DNA of 64,000 nucleotides from Ooceraea biroi (GCF_003672135.1 NC_039512.1:16508874-16572873); one strand, 5' to 3'; positions 1 through 15,104 are shown, numbered from the stretch's first letter. Numbers and translations are program-made. The notes: generated from the sequence alone by a model not told the origin.

Positions 1-2687
1 AATGAAGACTTTCCTGCTCTCAGTAATAATAAGGTAAACCTCGCGAAATGTATGACGTTGTTTATTGCCATTAACAGTTTTACGCTCATTGGATATCTCT
101 TTCTTCATTTTTCTCGAAATTAATGCAGAATGCTTCGAGCAAAGTAGAAGAGCCTGTGATTTCATCGGCATGGTACAGCAGCAAGAACAAAACGCAGAAA
201 ACGCAGAACTTCCCGCCGCTTCAGCCCCAGCAGGACAATGCGAAGACTAAATCTGCTACCGTTCCCAATACACCTACGTACGTAATAATTTTACTTTGTT
301 CTACTTCTTATGAAGCTTGTAGAAAGAAAAAAACAACTGGAGATTTCCATGAAAATGTTGTAGAAACGAAAGCAAGGTACCAGACGATTCAACTAATACA
401 TCTTGGAAAAAGGATGACAAGCACATTATTCAAAATCAAAATACGAATGGAAATAGCGGGTCGGGCGACGCGGAAAAATCAGTCAATGCTAAACCATCAC
501 CACGGGAAAACAACAAGAGGAACGCCCAAGAGTCCGTAAGCCTGGCCGCGAATAGGAGCCGAGGAAGAGGTTTCAAGCCCAATGCTAATAACAACATGGT
601 CGCTAACAGAATAGTTGAGAACAAAGCAAAGGGACGCGGCCCCGGCCCAGTCACTATCGAGAATAGAAGGAACAACACTGTGCAGCACAGTGACGAGCAC
701 CAACTTGTTCATGATATGAAGCAAGTCAGCGTCAGCGATGGCAATCAGTATCATCAGCCCGCAAGACACAACAGTGAGTGTTGATTTCACTTAGTGATTA
801 CGTTAAACGGAAGGGAAGATGTTGACTTCGGCATTTAAATAACTAATTCTCATCTTTGTTTTTCTTTCAATCTACGTATAGAAGGCTTTTTCCCATCTTC
901 CAACCAACACAGATCAAACGCAGTTCCACCTAGAATGCAGTCACATCAGCAACAAACGCATTCGCAACAGCAGACGATACAGCAGCAGCAACAACAGCAG
1001 CAACAGCAACAAGATAATTCTGGAAACAGACCTAAACGGTATTCCAGCCTGCGTCAACGACCTACCATTTCAGAAACTTCCGCACAGCAAAATTATCCAT
1101 CTCAACACGCTCAGCATGGATATTTTCCACCTCAAGGTAACAATGCATATTGACATGTTAGACACACTAATTTGCGTACTAATTTTAACCCAGATTTATT
1201 GTATTGCTCATTTATGAAATTTCTTGTCTAATACAAGCATGTATTTGATATTAATATATTTAATATTAATGTGCTTCTCTCTTTCCTCCCTCCCCCCCCC
1301 CTCTTTCTCTCACTCTTACTGATTTGTGCATACACGTATTTAGCTGGAAACTCAAGAAGCGTTTTGGAATCTCAAGGTAAGAAAGAAAAGTGTACAAATT
1401 CCATTAACTCTAAATATAAAGCATGAATTATGTATGAGAGAAAATATAAAATAATAATATACGTTAATTTATTAAAAATATATTATTAAAATATTACTTT
1501 AACCGAAAATTATCTTTGATTATCATTAAAAATCCATTAAAAATTTTTTACAGTAATACAATTATAGAATACAGCCTTTACGTATAAATTATTTTTTTTG
1601 TAGATTCAAGATTCGATATACTGCTAGCTGAATCTATTTTTTTGAAGCTTTGACCAACTAATTCATCTTGCCGTTGTAGGTTACCCGCAGGGTCACTTTG
1701 AGCAATCTTCTCCAGTCGCTTCTGCCACAGCAGGACCTATGGCAGGGCAACCCGTTATTTCCTTGCCGCCTGGTGGACAGCCTGCTAGTTACGCGCCTCC
1801 AGCGTTCCTAGTTCCACCTCCGCAGTTCATACCTCCTCAAACTGCTCCTCCTAATATAATCAATTACGTGCCCGGTCCGAACGGACCAACGTTCCCACCA
1901 AACTTCCAGGGTTATCAAGGATACAGTCCTTCAGTACAGGTAAGACAACGAATTTGCATACGTTGCACTGAAAAATAGAAAGAGAGTCGCGAGGACCGAT
2001 CAAATATGACGCACGCATCGTACATTCCGTGTCTTACGTGGGTTAAAATTGTAGCCCCAAGGACCGCCGCCGCCTCAAGAATTGTTCCAGCCGCAGGGAT
2101 GCACTTACTACAGCCCGGCGCAACAGCAGCAGCAGCAGCAGCAACAGGCGGCTCCTATACGACGACCAAAAGCGGCGATACCCATTCTCCCACCGCCTGA
2201 CAATCAACAGGGCGGTAGAGGAAGAGGTAGAAGCGCTCAGCCGTACCAGCACAGCAATCAACCTGGTGGTGGTGCTATCGTGCAACAGACTGAGCAGCAG
2301 GAAATTAAGAATGCGGCGGAGAGTGACGAGAAATCCGTGTCAGGACAATTCGATAGTGCGCAAATCGAGCCGTCGAGCGTGCCGGATCAGGAGTACGAGC
2401 ACGCCATGGATCACGCTACGGACGTGATCGCGAGCATGGATGATACGAACGAAAGTGCAGAGGGAAACGCCGAGACGCACGCGAAGGTTGACGCGTTACT
2501 GTCCGCCGAGGACAACGTGGACGACAGTAACAGTGTGACAGAACTGTTAGAAACAACGTCTGCCGAGAAGAATGCCGTTTCACGTAGTCCCACGACAACA
2601 CTGGCCGTTGCTGAAACTGAATGCGAATTAGGTAATATTGAATCAGCTATTTCCGAAAGTACCATCGTCGAGAAGGCCGCAGCCTAA
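1..2687 (+). CDS. btz: Barentsz/CASC3-like exon junction complex protein (3' part, partial)
   Basis: Seven exons read in one continuous frame: 1-33, 129-277, 364-773, 882-1136, 1344-1376, 1680-1939 and 2055-2687 (stop), about 590 residues. The 5' exons with the SELOR (eIF4A3-binding) domain lie left of the window. The visible part is low-complexity: polyQ near 980-1010 and 2124-2150, an RGRG patch, and proline-rich stretches. Recognition rests on the C-terminal block CTYYSPAQQQ followed by RRPK and PILPPPD, which parallels the TYYNPAQQQ...PPRR...KPPPP block of vertebrate CASC3. In the family, Barentsz/CASC3 is a core exon junction complex subunit acting in mRNA localisation and nonsense-mediated decay. 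After the PPPD block this protein carries an acidic tail of roughly 160 residues. One exon is only 33 nt. The 277/364 junction could instead be 281/377; both keep the frame. Confidence 0.8.
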
Positions 2688-5600
2688 AGAGCATTATTAT
2701 TGTCATTATTATTACTATTATTACTCACGCATTGTATGCACGTGATGATGGTTCTCCCTTCGATTTCGATTTCGATTACGAAGTTAAGTGAAATGTCGTG
2801 TTGTAAACTATTCGCGATATGCTTGCAGAATCTTGCTTTGAGAGAGCGTTCGATTTATTCCCCGCATCTACAATAACGTAATTAATCCGAGGTGCAACCT
2901 CTGTACTGTACGAGCGATATTAATATAACGTCTGTTATAAAACTATTCACGAACAATTGCAAATCTATTTTACATCAGTTTTCCATTCGGAAAGGCGCGG
3001 TCGCGCGCGATTGTACTATAATTTACGAAATTTAGAGGATCTTTAACGAACAAAAATAATGTTCTTGATCGCAGCTGTGCCGTAAACTTATCAGAAAATA
3101 GTTATTTGACATACGTATGTATATTGCAATATATAGCTTTTAAGCTTCTGATCCCCCGCTGCGAGTATGTTGAATTATGACGGTAAAAGCGAGAGATTAG
3201 ATTTGATCTACCTTATGGTACATCTATGATACGATTTTGCAACGTGCTCGCAAAAATTCGTGAAGTCACAAATAATTGTAGCCACTTTTGGGGTACAAGA
3301 AGCATTAGCGATGGTTGACTATAGTCAACCTTTTAATAACAAAAGGGTTGTTACTTTTTTAGCGTTGATTACACTCGATCAGAATTGATGGTCGATAATT
3401 CACAATTCTGAACAAAACGTCAGATTTGAAGGAAAAAAAATTATTAAGTCGCTACACCCATCATTTGTGACTTTTTGAACTTTTGCACACAAGCGCATTT
3501 AATAATTCATTCATATATCGTGTAGATATCTGCATCTGATATACGATATGAGTGAATTATATTGCAAACCATGTATAGACATGATATCGATATTTAATAA
3601 ATATCAATATTTGATAGAACGAATTTATTATGAAGTACAATGTGAAATGCTTCGTAAATTGATGAATAAATGGCAGTAACATTTAAACTACTACAAGCTT
3701 ATTTGCGTTCAAAACGTACGGCATGTGTGAATTAAATTTTTCTTTTTTTGAAATAGTTAAAAAAAACAATTTGTATAATTTCTCTCCCCTTCGCGTTACA
3801 TTGATCCATTTATTATTACAACAATGGATATGAAGCCTTGAAAGCGTTAATCCTACTCGATCGTGAATAAAAAGGGTCGATATACGCGTGAATAGTACTA
3901 TTAATAGTACTGTTATATGAATTTAATATATATGCTTATAAGTGAAAGCATATTAACCTATGGGACTATAATCCGTATTTATAATAATATACTTGAATAT
4001 AGAAGTTAACGCTGATGTCATCGTCGCCTGTATTTCGTATGAAATAACGAATTTTTTCATACGCGGAAGTCTACCTATAATTCATTACTGTTTAGTGGAG
4101 AGACGTTATCGTGTACTAATGTAATATATTGGGCAGCTGCGCAGGCCATGACTGTGACACAATATATAACATAATATAAGCATGCATGCATTTGTATGTG
4201 TATAGAAAAAAATTATAGAAATAATTTTTTGTACGCAATTAGGACACAACACCAATGGAAGATATATTTAATTTAATGATATGTCTGCTTTCTCTCATTT
4301 TTTTGTCTTTATACATTTCTTTTTCTCTTTCCTTTTATTCGAAGAAAAAACTGCATTAATTTCGTTTTATGGGAGCTAAAAATATGAGAAACTATGATCG
4401 TAGCTAACCAGCTATGATGATGAAACTTGACACATTTACTATTATAATTTCTTCTAATTTGAATCTTCTTTCATAATATTTTATTTGCACGTTTTAAATT
4501 TTACAAATTAGCTTTCATTTTTGACAGATTAAAAACTACAAACTGACTATTATTACAAATAATATACATTTTGCTCTTTCTTAAGATACATAAGTTATGA
4601 ATCTAAGATCTGAATTCCATATAATCATCAAGTTCTTGATCTAACCAATTCAGAGGTCACATTTTAAAACATATTGTAAACTAAGGGAGCACTTTGAAAT
4701 GAAATTGATGGATTTATTCTCTTTCTATAACTTGCCACAGTTATTATACTTGAACGTATGATAATGGCAAAGTTGTACAAAGCCTTATTAAACATGGTTC
4801 TATGAAAAAGAAAACTTAATAAGAAATTTATATATGATAATGTGGTACTTTTACGCAATAAAGTGTAAATTTAAGTGACAAGAAGAAGTCGTGAACAAGA
4901 AGTTGCTGTAGCATATTGTACAGTTTATAAAACTAATACTATATGTAACAACTTTATATTAATAACTGTAGGATAGGACTTACGTACACTTTATTAAACT
5001 TTGTAGATATATTTTGATTGATATGTCCAAATGTATTATAGAAAATAAATACCACAAGAGTGACAGAATGGAACATACTGGGGTCCTTTAACTCTGTCGG
5101 GTAAATAGAATTCTCCAACGTTTTAAACTTTCATTTGCATTTATTCTTCGAAATTTTCGTATCGTGCATTTAGCTCTCCAACTCCGTCAGTTATTGATCT
5201 GTGATGTGATTGTTATATTTACATCTGCAATATATAATAAAATATTTCAAGCAGCAGCTTTAACGGTATCGTGCGGTTCGCATTTCGTAATCGCCTATTT
5301 ACATATCGATTAAATACTATATGGGCTGGTTCAACCCAACAAAACCTGAGGAGGACCGCTTATCGAATGAGATACGCCAACGCGCATTACATAGGAACAA
5401 TTCGAGTTTGTCTAATGGTATTATCTCTGTACTGAGTGTCCCTAAATCCTCTGGATGTCCTCTTAATCACAGCTTTGGCTTTGATTTCATCCTCGATTCA
5501 ATGAAGCTGATCGTATATCGCATATTATTTTCTTACTAGCGTTATGTCTTACAATTTGACATTAAAATTTGCGATTGAAACAGAATCTACCTAGAGTTGA

Positions 5601-5785
5601 TTAAAGCGTATAATTCTATCAATTGTAATTTTTCCTGGAGCTTGATTCACCAGAAATCTTGTTAATAACTCGAGAATTGTACATTCTTTGGTATTTTTGT
5701 CGAGATATTCTATCCCAAATCAGTTAAAAAAAAAACTTGAAGAGGACAACCGACGCGCTTAGGATATGTGATACAGAAACGCGAT
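2688..5785. other. btz 3' flank and intergenic DNA before a convergent GPCR gene
   Basis: No coding exon is recognisable. The left part is probably the btz 3' UTR; AATAAA-type signals occur (for example near 3594, 3863 and 5045) but I cannot choose between them. Two perfect 18-bp palindromes occur at 3313-3330 and 3894-3911. A 72-codon open frame at 5321-5539 has no family features and is probably chance. Confidence 0.5.
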
Positions 5786-8700
5786 TTATTCTTGCTTCTC
5801 GTTCTGTGGTACATTGATTATAGCACTGAGAGGTATGACTTCAGTGCTTTGTTGAACATTATTATTATTGGACAACGTATGCATTGATCTTGTACAAGTT
5901 TGCGAGCGTTGTTTCAACGGATCCGAGATGCCCATAACATGTCCACGTCTGTGGACGTAATTCCCGCCACTGTGAGAACACCGGAAGGTGTGCTTGAACT
6001 CCTTACGAAATTTCCCTGTAACAAATGAATTTCCGGCCTTTTAGTGCTTGTCTGTTGTTTCAAATGAAATTCAAATTCATTCATTGGTGTATAAGAAGGC
6101 GTACGTAAGTCACTAATTTTTATAATTTTTTAAATACAGCTTCAGGATATATTATATCTAATCCTCAGCAGTTATACGGAATTTTTATATACACAATAGA
6201 TTTATAATACTGTTGCACATGATTAATAGTCAAATTGGGTAAATTAATTTAGCCACTTTTGAAGAAATTATTTATTTCTTTAAAACCTTCATTTACTTTC
6301 TTTTTTCCGCGAGGAGATTCGTTAGCTGCTCGATAGATGGAGACAAGTATGAAAAAATGGAAAATATTTCAAAGATTTTTATAATAAAGGCTCAATTTCT
6401 TCAAAACCGAATTAATTTGTAGTTAATAAAAACATATAAAAAGAAAGTAAAGTGTACAAAATTCCCATAGAAATTAGGCATTCTACATATCATTTTATAA
6501 TCAATTATATCGATAGTCTGCTTATAAGTTTTAACTGGTAAAAATGCTAATGAGAATGTTATAATCACGCTAATTAGTAGAATACATATTCAAACTCGTA
6601 TTTTGATCAGCTAAAACTTGTACCAGTACATGTTCGTTATCATGATATCATTAATTAATGCTCAGAGTTTTGGCTTTCATTATTATGCCCGTGAGAAGCA
6701 AGAAGCTCCCCGAGCGCGCCGGATCCATTTTGAGGATCGCGAAACTGGCTGCGTATTTTCGACAATTTATTTCGCCGGAGTTCGAGCGACCACATGTATG
6801 CACCCTGTGCAGCTCACCCTGAGCGCGCGATCGATCTAACAAGTGCCGTAATTCGAATCTGTTCTCGTTCCGAACGTCGTCTCGGCTACGACGCTCGTAC
6901 ATACAGGCGCATCTGGGTGCATTTCCGGTGAATTCCACGGTACTCGTTTCGCCGCGTGTCAAAAGGGTCGGTTTCGCAAGTTCGTGCTCGCGCACCCCTT
7001 GTCCGTGTATCCGTCGCCGTCGCGCGACAGCAAACGCCGCCGGTGGACAGCCCTCTGCCTGATCGTCCGCTCGCTCGGCGAACCGCACTCTCGAAAGCTA
7101 CGATGGAACTCTCGCCGGAACTTACCTGCAAAGTAGAGCGCCGAATGATTCCGCGTGTCTCGATTTAGCGTGCTCGTTTAACGACTGACGTACGTTCGTT
7201 ACGCTTAAACAATTCTGTATTGAATCCTCGATTAATAAATCATCGTCTGGAGTCTACTCATCTACATCTGCGTCTGTGCACGTGTGTATATTATGTGTGT
7301 ACGTTGCATAGAAGTTTGTCTTCTCTGCTTGAACTTTCAACTCAAATCCAAACTTTATAGCATAATTTTACGCGACAATCTTTGTCTGAGTATAAAATAT
7401 TGCAAAGTTATAAAAGCCTGTCATTTTATACACGACGGACTTTTAGATATACAAGGTGTTTTCGGAAAGTAGAGACAAATTTAAACGAGTGATAAATCTC
7501 GTTAAATAAAATAAGTTTTGTTAAATAATTCATATCTGATATATAATATAATTATAAAATAAATGTTTTTATTACGAACTAATTCAAGTATTGCAAATCG
7601 AGAATTTAATTTAATTTAATGATTAAATTAAATTGCTAAATCTTCAAATTTTTTGACGATACAATATCAAATCTCATAATCGCGGTATTATAATTGTTTT
7701 CTATATAATTTCCGTAAAAGCATCCAATACTTCGTATGATTGCGAAGAAATAATCTTTTACGAGTAAATTAAGAACCGTTCGTGCTTCTGTCGTCTTTCT
7801 TTCGTTCTTTCTCTCGTTCTTTTTCTTTTTACTTCTCTTCACAAAGGGATAGTACAAAGTTTTCTATTATAATTAACTTAGGAATTCAATTGTCAGATAT
7901 CGAGTTTATAGTTCGTATACTCGACGGTCCTCGGAAAACTCGCTCGTTTTACGTTGATATATCGTGCAAGTTTACCTATAGTCTACTGCTGGCATACTCC
8001 ACCGTCCGCTTTTATGAAGCGGAAAAAATGAAATAAGATTTTTGGCAACTGTTGCCGCGACGGCTAATTTAGTGCGAAGTCCATGACCGGTTTTTCACGG
8101 CGAGTGAAACAACGGCCGAAACAACGGCGGGCCAACGTTGCGTGCCTCGGACGCGTCATGCATTTTAATAGAAGTCACTTCGTACATTCGGTGATCTCGT
8201 ATGTTCGGGAAATATTACCTTATCCATGTATTCATGCAGGATATTCCAGAATAAATCGTGGAAAAAATTGGATTGGCTCAACTCTTCCACATTCGAAACG
8301 ACTAACGTTGGATCTCGATAATGTCCGAAACTTAGTTTTAAACTAAGTTAAAATTAATCGTAAAGGTAACAATTAGCGATTAATCAATTCGAATAACGTA
8401 TGCTCACCGCTCATGAAATTATAGATGACAGGATTCACCGCGCTATTAAAATAACAAAGCCAGTGGGCTATTAGACTAACGGCAATCGTCCATTGATTCG
8501 ACGGTAACGCCATAATACATCTAAAATATAAATTTGAGTTAATTGCATAATACACATATTTTTTATGCATATTATATGTATATACGACAATGAAAAATTA
8601 TATAAAAATGTATATACGGGATATAGGAGAAAACAAGAGAAAATATTAGGTACAATGTTAGGAATTCACAAATTGATTTTTGTATAGGAGAAGGTACAAT

Positions 8701-11700
8701 GTTAGGAATGCAAATTGATTTTTGTATAGGAGGAGAGGGAAGAAATAATGCATTAATATTATATTAGAATGTTACATGATGACATGATAACATGGCATAT
8801 ATTACATCGTGAGGCAGACCTTAGAATAGAGAGTAAATGCACCGGAAAGAAGCATATTGTAAATGTGAGCACCACAGCAACTAACATCTTCGCTGCTTTC
8901 CGTCGAGATCTCAATTGACCTTCTGGATTTCCACCTCCGGAGAATGGAATTTCGGTTGAATGACAGATTCTAGTAGACACTGTAAAATAGAATACAAAAT
9001 TAATTATTTTATTCTATTTCGAACTATTTTATATTAAACACATTAATGTTTTTTATTAATTAAATTGAAACAAAATGCTTTGAACGGGACAGTATCTTGG
9101 TGATTTTGTCTAAAGTCAAAGAAGTATGTATTAAATGCAAATAATTAATTTCTGAAAAACGAGAATGAGCTATTAATTTAAGATCTTGCTTACAATTGTG
9201 TCCTGGAATATCGCTTCTCCAAAGGACACGTACAATTTGCCAGTACGCCACGCTCATGAAGAGCAACGGGCCGGTGTACAAAAAGATCAGCTTGATGATC
9301 GTGAAGGTGGTCTGACTCTCTTGACTCCACGACCAGACACATTGCGTGAATAATATAGTTTGCACTCGACTATTCGATGGCACCGTGTGCAACACCAGGA
9401 GCTCCGGAATGTCTGATCAAAGAACATAGGATACTGATAAAGCTACGTGCGTTCTTGCTCGATAAAACGGTTACGAAGAGCTTTTCAAACACTGGAATTT
9501 TCATCCAAGATCCTTGCAGACTAAAGCATAACATTTATAGACCTTACGAAACCAAATATAGTGCATGACGTGAGACCTATAGCGTACACAGCGTCCTAGA
9601 ATTGATTTACAGCGTGAATATAAAGTTCCCTGTTCGAAATTAAATTGTTCTTAATGAAAATATCCAAGCAACAATGAGCTGCTAAAAATAAAAAAGTTTT
9701 TCGCAAATTGAGGTTCAGTATACTAATACATGTAAGTAGCAAGAGACATTTACGTTCCATCAATTCTAGGACAATCTATGGCAAACTGCCATACTAAATT
9801 TCTCATTTAATTAATTAAAGTAACGTGACGTGGTATTCGTGCCAAGCTACCATTTGGTATTTCTTATTGATTATTATGGGACGATCAAACTAATTCGTTA
9901 TTTAATAAAAGGGTATTTACGCGTGAATAATTACCGAAAAGTAGTGCTATCAGCCAGATGATTATGATGGCTGTTTTCGCTCGACCCGTTGTGGACTTGA
10001 ACTTCAATGGGAAGCATATGGCATACCATCGATCGATCGATATGAAAGTCAGCGTTAAAACGCTGACACTCACCGATACCGTCTAGAACAATGAATGTTC
10101 ATTACAGTACTTGTCGTTGTAATTACTCTGTAACTTGCAAATATGCCACTATTATTCCAACGTAACGTGCACGAAATGCCATTTACAAAAAGGACATTGT
10201 TTGCAATAAAGAAAGAAGTAAAAGGGAACAAGCATACTTTTTAATTATGAACGAAATAAAATAAAAAATAATTATGAACGAAAATCGACGTTCAATTCTC
10301 TTGAAACACTTTCGACATCATAACTTTTTCGTTGCTGTTCCATATCGTGAGCCTTCTCACGATGCAACGTTTATGGCATCGTTTATCCCTGAAATCATTT
10401 TCTTGCGCTTTATATTATGCATGTGTTAATAATAAACTTTATGTGTACTTGCATTATATTAAGTAAACGAATATATCTTAGGTCATTTATAATAAGTCTC
10501 TCGTGTAATGCGCATTAGGGTGAACGAATGCCGGAGAAATGGAGTTAAGAGGGAAAGGGATGGAAAGGATGCATTGAGATTTGCGCATCCGCGAGTGGCT
10601 ACGCGCTTGTAGTTCTTAATTTCATCCTTTTGCTTGGTAAAACGAGGAACTACCTGTCGACCTAATGTCGATCGATACACCAAAGAGATCGTTTCTCGCT
10701 TTGCTATTTCATTTTCCGCGGTTGCAATCATCAAACGTGATTGCGCTGCTTGATGGTAAAGGAAAAACAAGTCGTAATAGTATTATAGAACTGTTATAGA
10801 GACGTAACTGCAAAAAAAGTATCAAAGCTGGAAATGTAAACGGAATAAATCTCAGAAGTGAAGAAAAGCTGTGAGATAAGAAAAAAGTAATCAAGACGTA
10901 AAAAAATACTTTTGAAATATTTTATCTAGTACTTTATCTTCAACTTTTAATAAGCTTTTCAGTTTAGATATTTGATCATAGATATTCTGTTATATATTAT
11001 GTATTAATGTAATTCGATATTCTCTCTCTCTCTCTCAATTAATAATCAAGAATACCTGCGAATGCAGGAAACAAAGCAGACCATAAAATAATATTTTTAA
11101 TATTTTTCAGCCGACTGCCGCACGTGCGTAATAGCGAGATGAGGGAGAGACGTATCACGTTTTTAGTCCCATATCTGGCACGAAACAATTTCGTGAACGC
11201 TCGTTGCGCTGTGTACACGCGGCAATGTAGCACGTTTTAATTAAATCGCGCCTATCACTTGCCGTTCGCACTCGCAAGTATCCGTTGTATCTGTCACGCT
11301 AGCACACGTAATTCGCACGATAGCTACGATAGCGGCAATGCCATTGGCGGCACATGGCATAAAATACACGTGGCACTGCTGAGATAATTCAACTTGTATT
11401 AAAATTGCTGACAAGATTCTCTTTCACTTCTGTTTCTTTTTGTTTCAATCTCAAGCAACAAGTTAAAAAACGAATTCTACTTCGGATCCTCCTCAATGAC
11501 TGACCATAGTGATGATCGTTAAATAAAAAGGCGTCGATATTTTAGTTTGCTCATTCGGTTTGAAAAATATTAAAAAGCAGAACTTTCGATTAATAAAAAT
11601 TAAATCTAATTTGCGAAAATTTATGTGCGCGTAGAGGGCGTCGAGAATTGACTTTCGTACATGTAATCTCCGCTTAAAGGTGAGAAATCGCCTGAACATC

Positions 11701-14700
11701 CTCGAGATCCGCGACCTCGGCAATTCTCTGCGCGCGATACGCAGTGCGTTGCGCATTACCGGTACGCTCGCGGTGCAATTTCCTCGGCGCTCTCGAAAAT
11801 GCCGGACGAGAGACGGGCCGGTGCCTCCGGTAGGGAACCGCAAATGCCAGGGACATCGAAATGCCTCTCTGAAAAATTCATCATGGTCGATCGCGTCGCA
11901 AGATAGAGATATTGCGTGCAAAATATTGCTCCGGACGTCGCACTTCGAGTCGGAAGCGTTCGCATTCATGATGTAGTGTGCTACAGTACGTCGCGTTAGG
12001 TTTATGCGTTAACCCACGCTATATTTCTCTCTCTCTTTTCCTCTTTTCCCCCCTCTCTCTCTCTCCCCTCCGTTCTTCTTTTTTTTTTTTTTCTTTTATG
12101 ATAAACTGCGCTTCCGTACTGACACTGGCGATTTATGGAGTACACTTCACCAGATCGCATGAACTTTTTTATTGACTTATTTATAATGAAAATATCGTAG
12201 GAGGAGAATAATGCCGCATGCAGATTAATTCACTGCAGCGAAATTATACGCCTGGAGAAAGAGATCTCATCGATCATGTATGAGTGATAGCTGTTGATCC
12301 GCATGATATTTTTAATTTTATCCCACGCATGTTTTTATTTTTAAATGCAACAACAAGCTCAAGCTATCAATACCATCACGGGAATGAATTTCTTGTAGAG
12401 CGTCTAACCCGGTAAAAGCTTTTTCACTTTCTGATATTTTATGGTCTTGCTAGAATTTTGAAATGTATCTTGGGACACATGTATAATATTTTCCGATAAT
12501 TAAAAGTGATAAAGAACTTTTTAATCGCTGAGGAAACGCATCGAATGCGATAATCACATTCGCTCCAACGACTCGTCTGCGCCGATCTAATTTTCGTTAA
12601 ACGCAAGTGCGCGGTACCAGTTGAAGTGAGCTTAGACCTCGAAACTGGATTAATATAATCACCTTAAACGGTACGAACAAATTCCGCACGCGGCAATTTC
12701 CATTGCTCTCGTTCGAGCTCATCCGCTTCGTACTGTATGCACTGTGACGTCAAAATTCGGTGCGAGAGAACAATCTCGGGTGTTTGTACAGTTGATGATT
12801 AAATTATTGATCGCATCCTTCCATGATTTACAACAGTTATTGTATGTCCTTCCATGTAATAACAATATAATATTTACATTTCCTTAGGTTTACTTTTAAT
12901 GAAAAATTTCAGAGAAACTGAAGGAAAACATATAGATTTTCTACTAGGTAGGCGCAAATTAATTCGATGTATTTTTTTAAAGAAATTGATCCTTTATTTA
13001 TTTTATTTTTTTCGTCAGCTGCCTGATAAATGGAAAAAAGTATTAGAAACTGATAACGAATATTTCGAAGATTGACATGTCTATTATTTTTTTGTAAATA
13101 AAAGCTCAATTTCTTAAAAAAACACCTAATTAATTTGCGCACCTAATATAATACTCATTGATCTCAATTAGTACATTTTATAAATATATTAAATTTAGTA
13201 GCTTTCTATTTTATATTATTTTTATCATTTTCAGTGAGCAAATTCTATTTGGAATCTTCGTCCATTCTTTAGCAATACACGAAGTCCTTGCCCTTTGGCA
13301 GTAATTACATTGTCTCAAATAGATCCTTTGATGTGGCGAGACTCTATCTATATCTTGCGACAGTACCACAATATTGCGCTTGCAACACTTGTAAGTAAAG
13401 AAGCATTCGATCTTGATTGTTCTTGATAGGTTGATTTAATTCTACTATCAATATATGTCAAATCAAAAAACTTCAATTAAAAATATCAATAACGATATTT
13501 CATGCGTGCATTCTTAAAGCATAGGTCGCAAAGAGATTTTTATTCTCAATCACTGAACATTTGAAAATCATTATAATATCTCAGCATATTTTCATACATC
13601 TCTTTTTTCAGCCTGAGATTTAATATTAATTCGATTGAAATTGTTTTAGTATTTTTAATGCTGCTGCAAATTATGCTGTATGATCTGTTGACATTCCACA
13701 GTTACATGTCAAATGTATGCAATGAGATGCATTACGTAGGTATAATATATTATATTCGCTGACAGTAATTTCATGTTTTATTCTAATTTGGACGATTAAT
13801 CAAACTTTATACAGATAAAATTGACATAACTTTTTATACTTTTACGTGCAACGATACATATTTTAAAAAGCTGCTTGCTCAATGTCTTTTTATTTGAATA
13901 AATCTGTGCCTTTTGTGTGCAATTTCTTCTACTTTTTACTTTTTTATATTGCTTACATTACTACTAGCGACATTATTTCCGGCTATGTAATATACGTCCT
14001 TCCTTTATGAAACTGGAAGAATACTAACTTAACTCTGAGAACTTGATATTATTTTTCTTATTTGGTATCATAAAAGTTGCGTATATTCTACTTGGAAAAG
14101 TTTTATTTAATTCTACTTAGTAAAAAGATAAATGATCACTAAATAAAATCAACTTGGATTCTTTTTCTTATAAAAATATAGATCTGCAATTATTTTATGT
14201 CAAGAACTAAGGCAGTTAATCCAGGAAGGAGAAGATAAGTTACGATCCTTCTTTTGAAATAGACCATATGATGTTACGTATACATCATTTGTCGATAATA
14301 CTCCAATCTTTTATTTCGCTATCGCGATCAATCAGACTATACTACATGTAGCGGAAACCACCGCAATTTTATGCACTCCCATCAAGTGATATGTACAGCT
14401 TCAGAGCAGAATTATTTAAAATGTCTCTACTCGCTTGGATAAAATTATTAATGTTTTCCAATATTTCTCGACTTTTTTTAGCAAAGTAACTACATTCAGC
14501 GAAAGAGAACTTGCCTGTAAAATTGCAGTCAACGTCATCATCTGATCTGGTATTTTACAAGCGTAACAAAGAGGGATTCCGTTAAGCGGATTATTCATGA
14601 CGGCTTTTTTTTATACCTGCGTGCGTACTTTATAGTTCACAATCTCTTGTCGGACGCAAAAATAGGTGTCCCTATATTCCACGTTCTTCCCGTATATTAC

Positions 14701-15064
14701 GCACATAACGTGGAGCATAAAGCATATTATTATACAATGAAAGTCTATGTAACTAAGGCTAATGTGATTTAACGATACAATGACTGCATAATCTCTTTTC
14801 GACGTTGTTTGATACATGCCACTCTTAATTCTCGCATCGTGCCAACTTCATCATCGCAGATATAACTTTTTCCAGATTGTATTTCTCTTCGTTACATTTC
14901 TCTGCACGTATTTTGTTTTAAACTTGACAGTTCATTAATTGAGTTAATAAAATATTGCGCGTGATGCAACTAGCTAGCATTTGCGAAACACCGACAACAT
15001 CATGTTTTGCCTGCATAAAATGCAAATAAAATAACCAGACGTATCGCATCCTTCACTTGTTATA

Positions 15065-15104
<40 letters not shown>

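Noticed and set aside
5321..5539. 72-codon frame MGWFNPTKPEED
   Set aside because: No domain, no splice sites, and a composition typical of intergenic DNA.
6651..7131. Overlapping open frames of 145, 81 and 70 codons on both strands
   Set aside because: They lie in a CpG-rich patch, overlap each other in several frames, are arginine-rich, and show no domain or splice support.
11493..11976. 158-codon minus frame with overlapping frames
   Set aside because: Several equally long frames on both strands in a GC-rich patch within GPCR intron 1; no recognisable motif.
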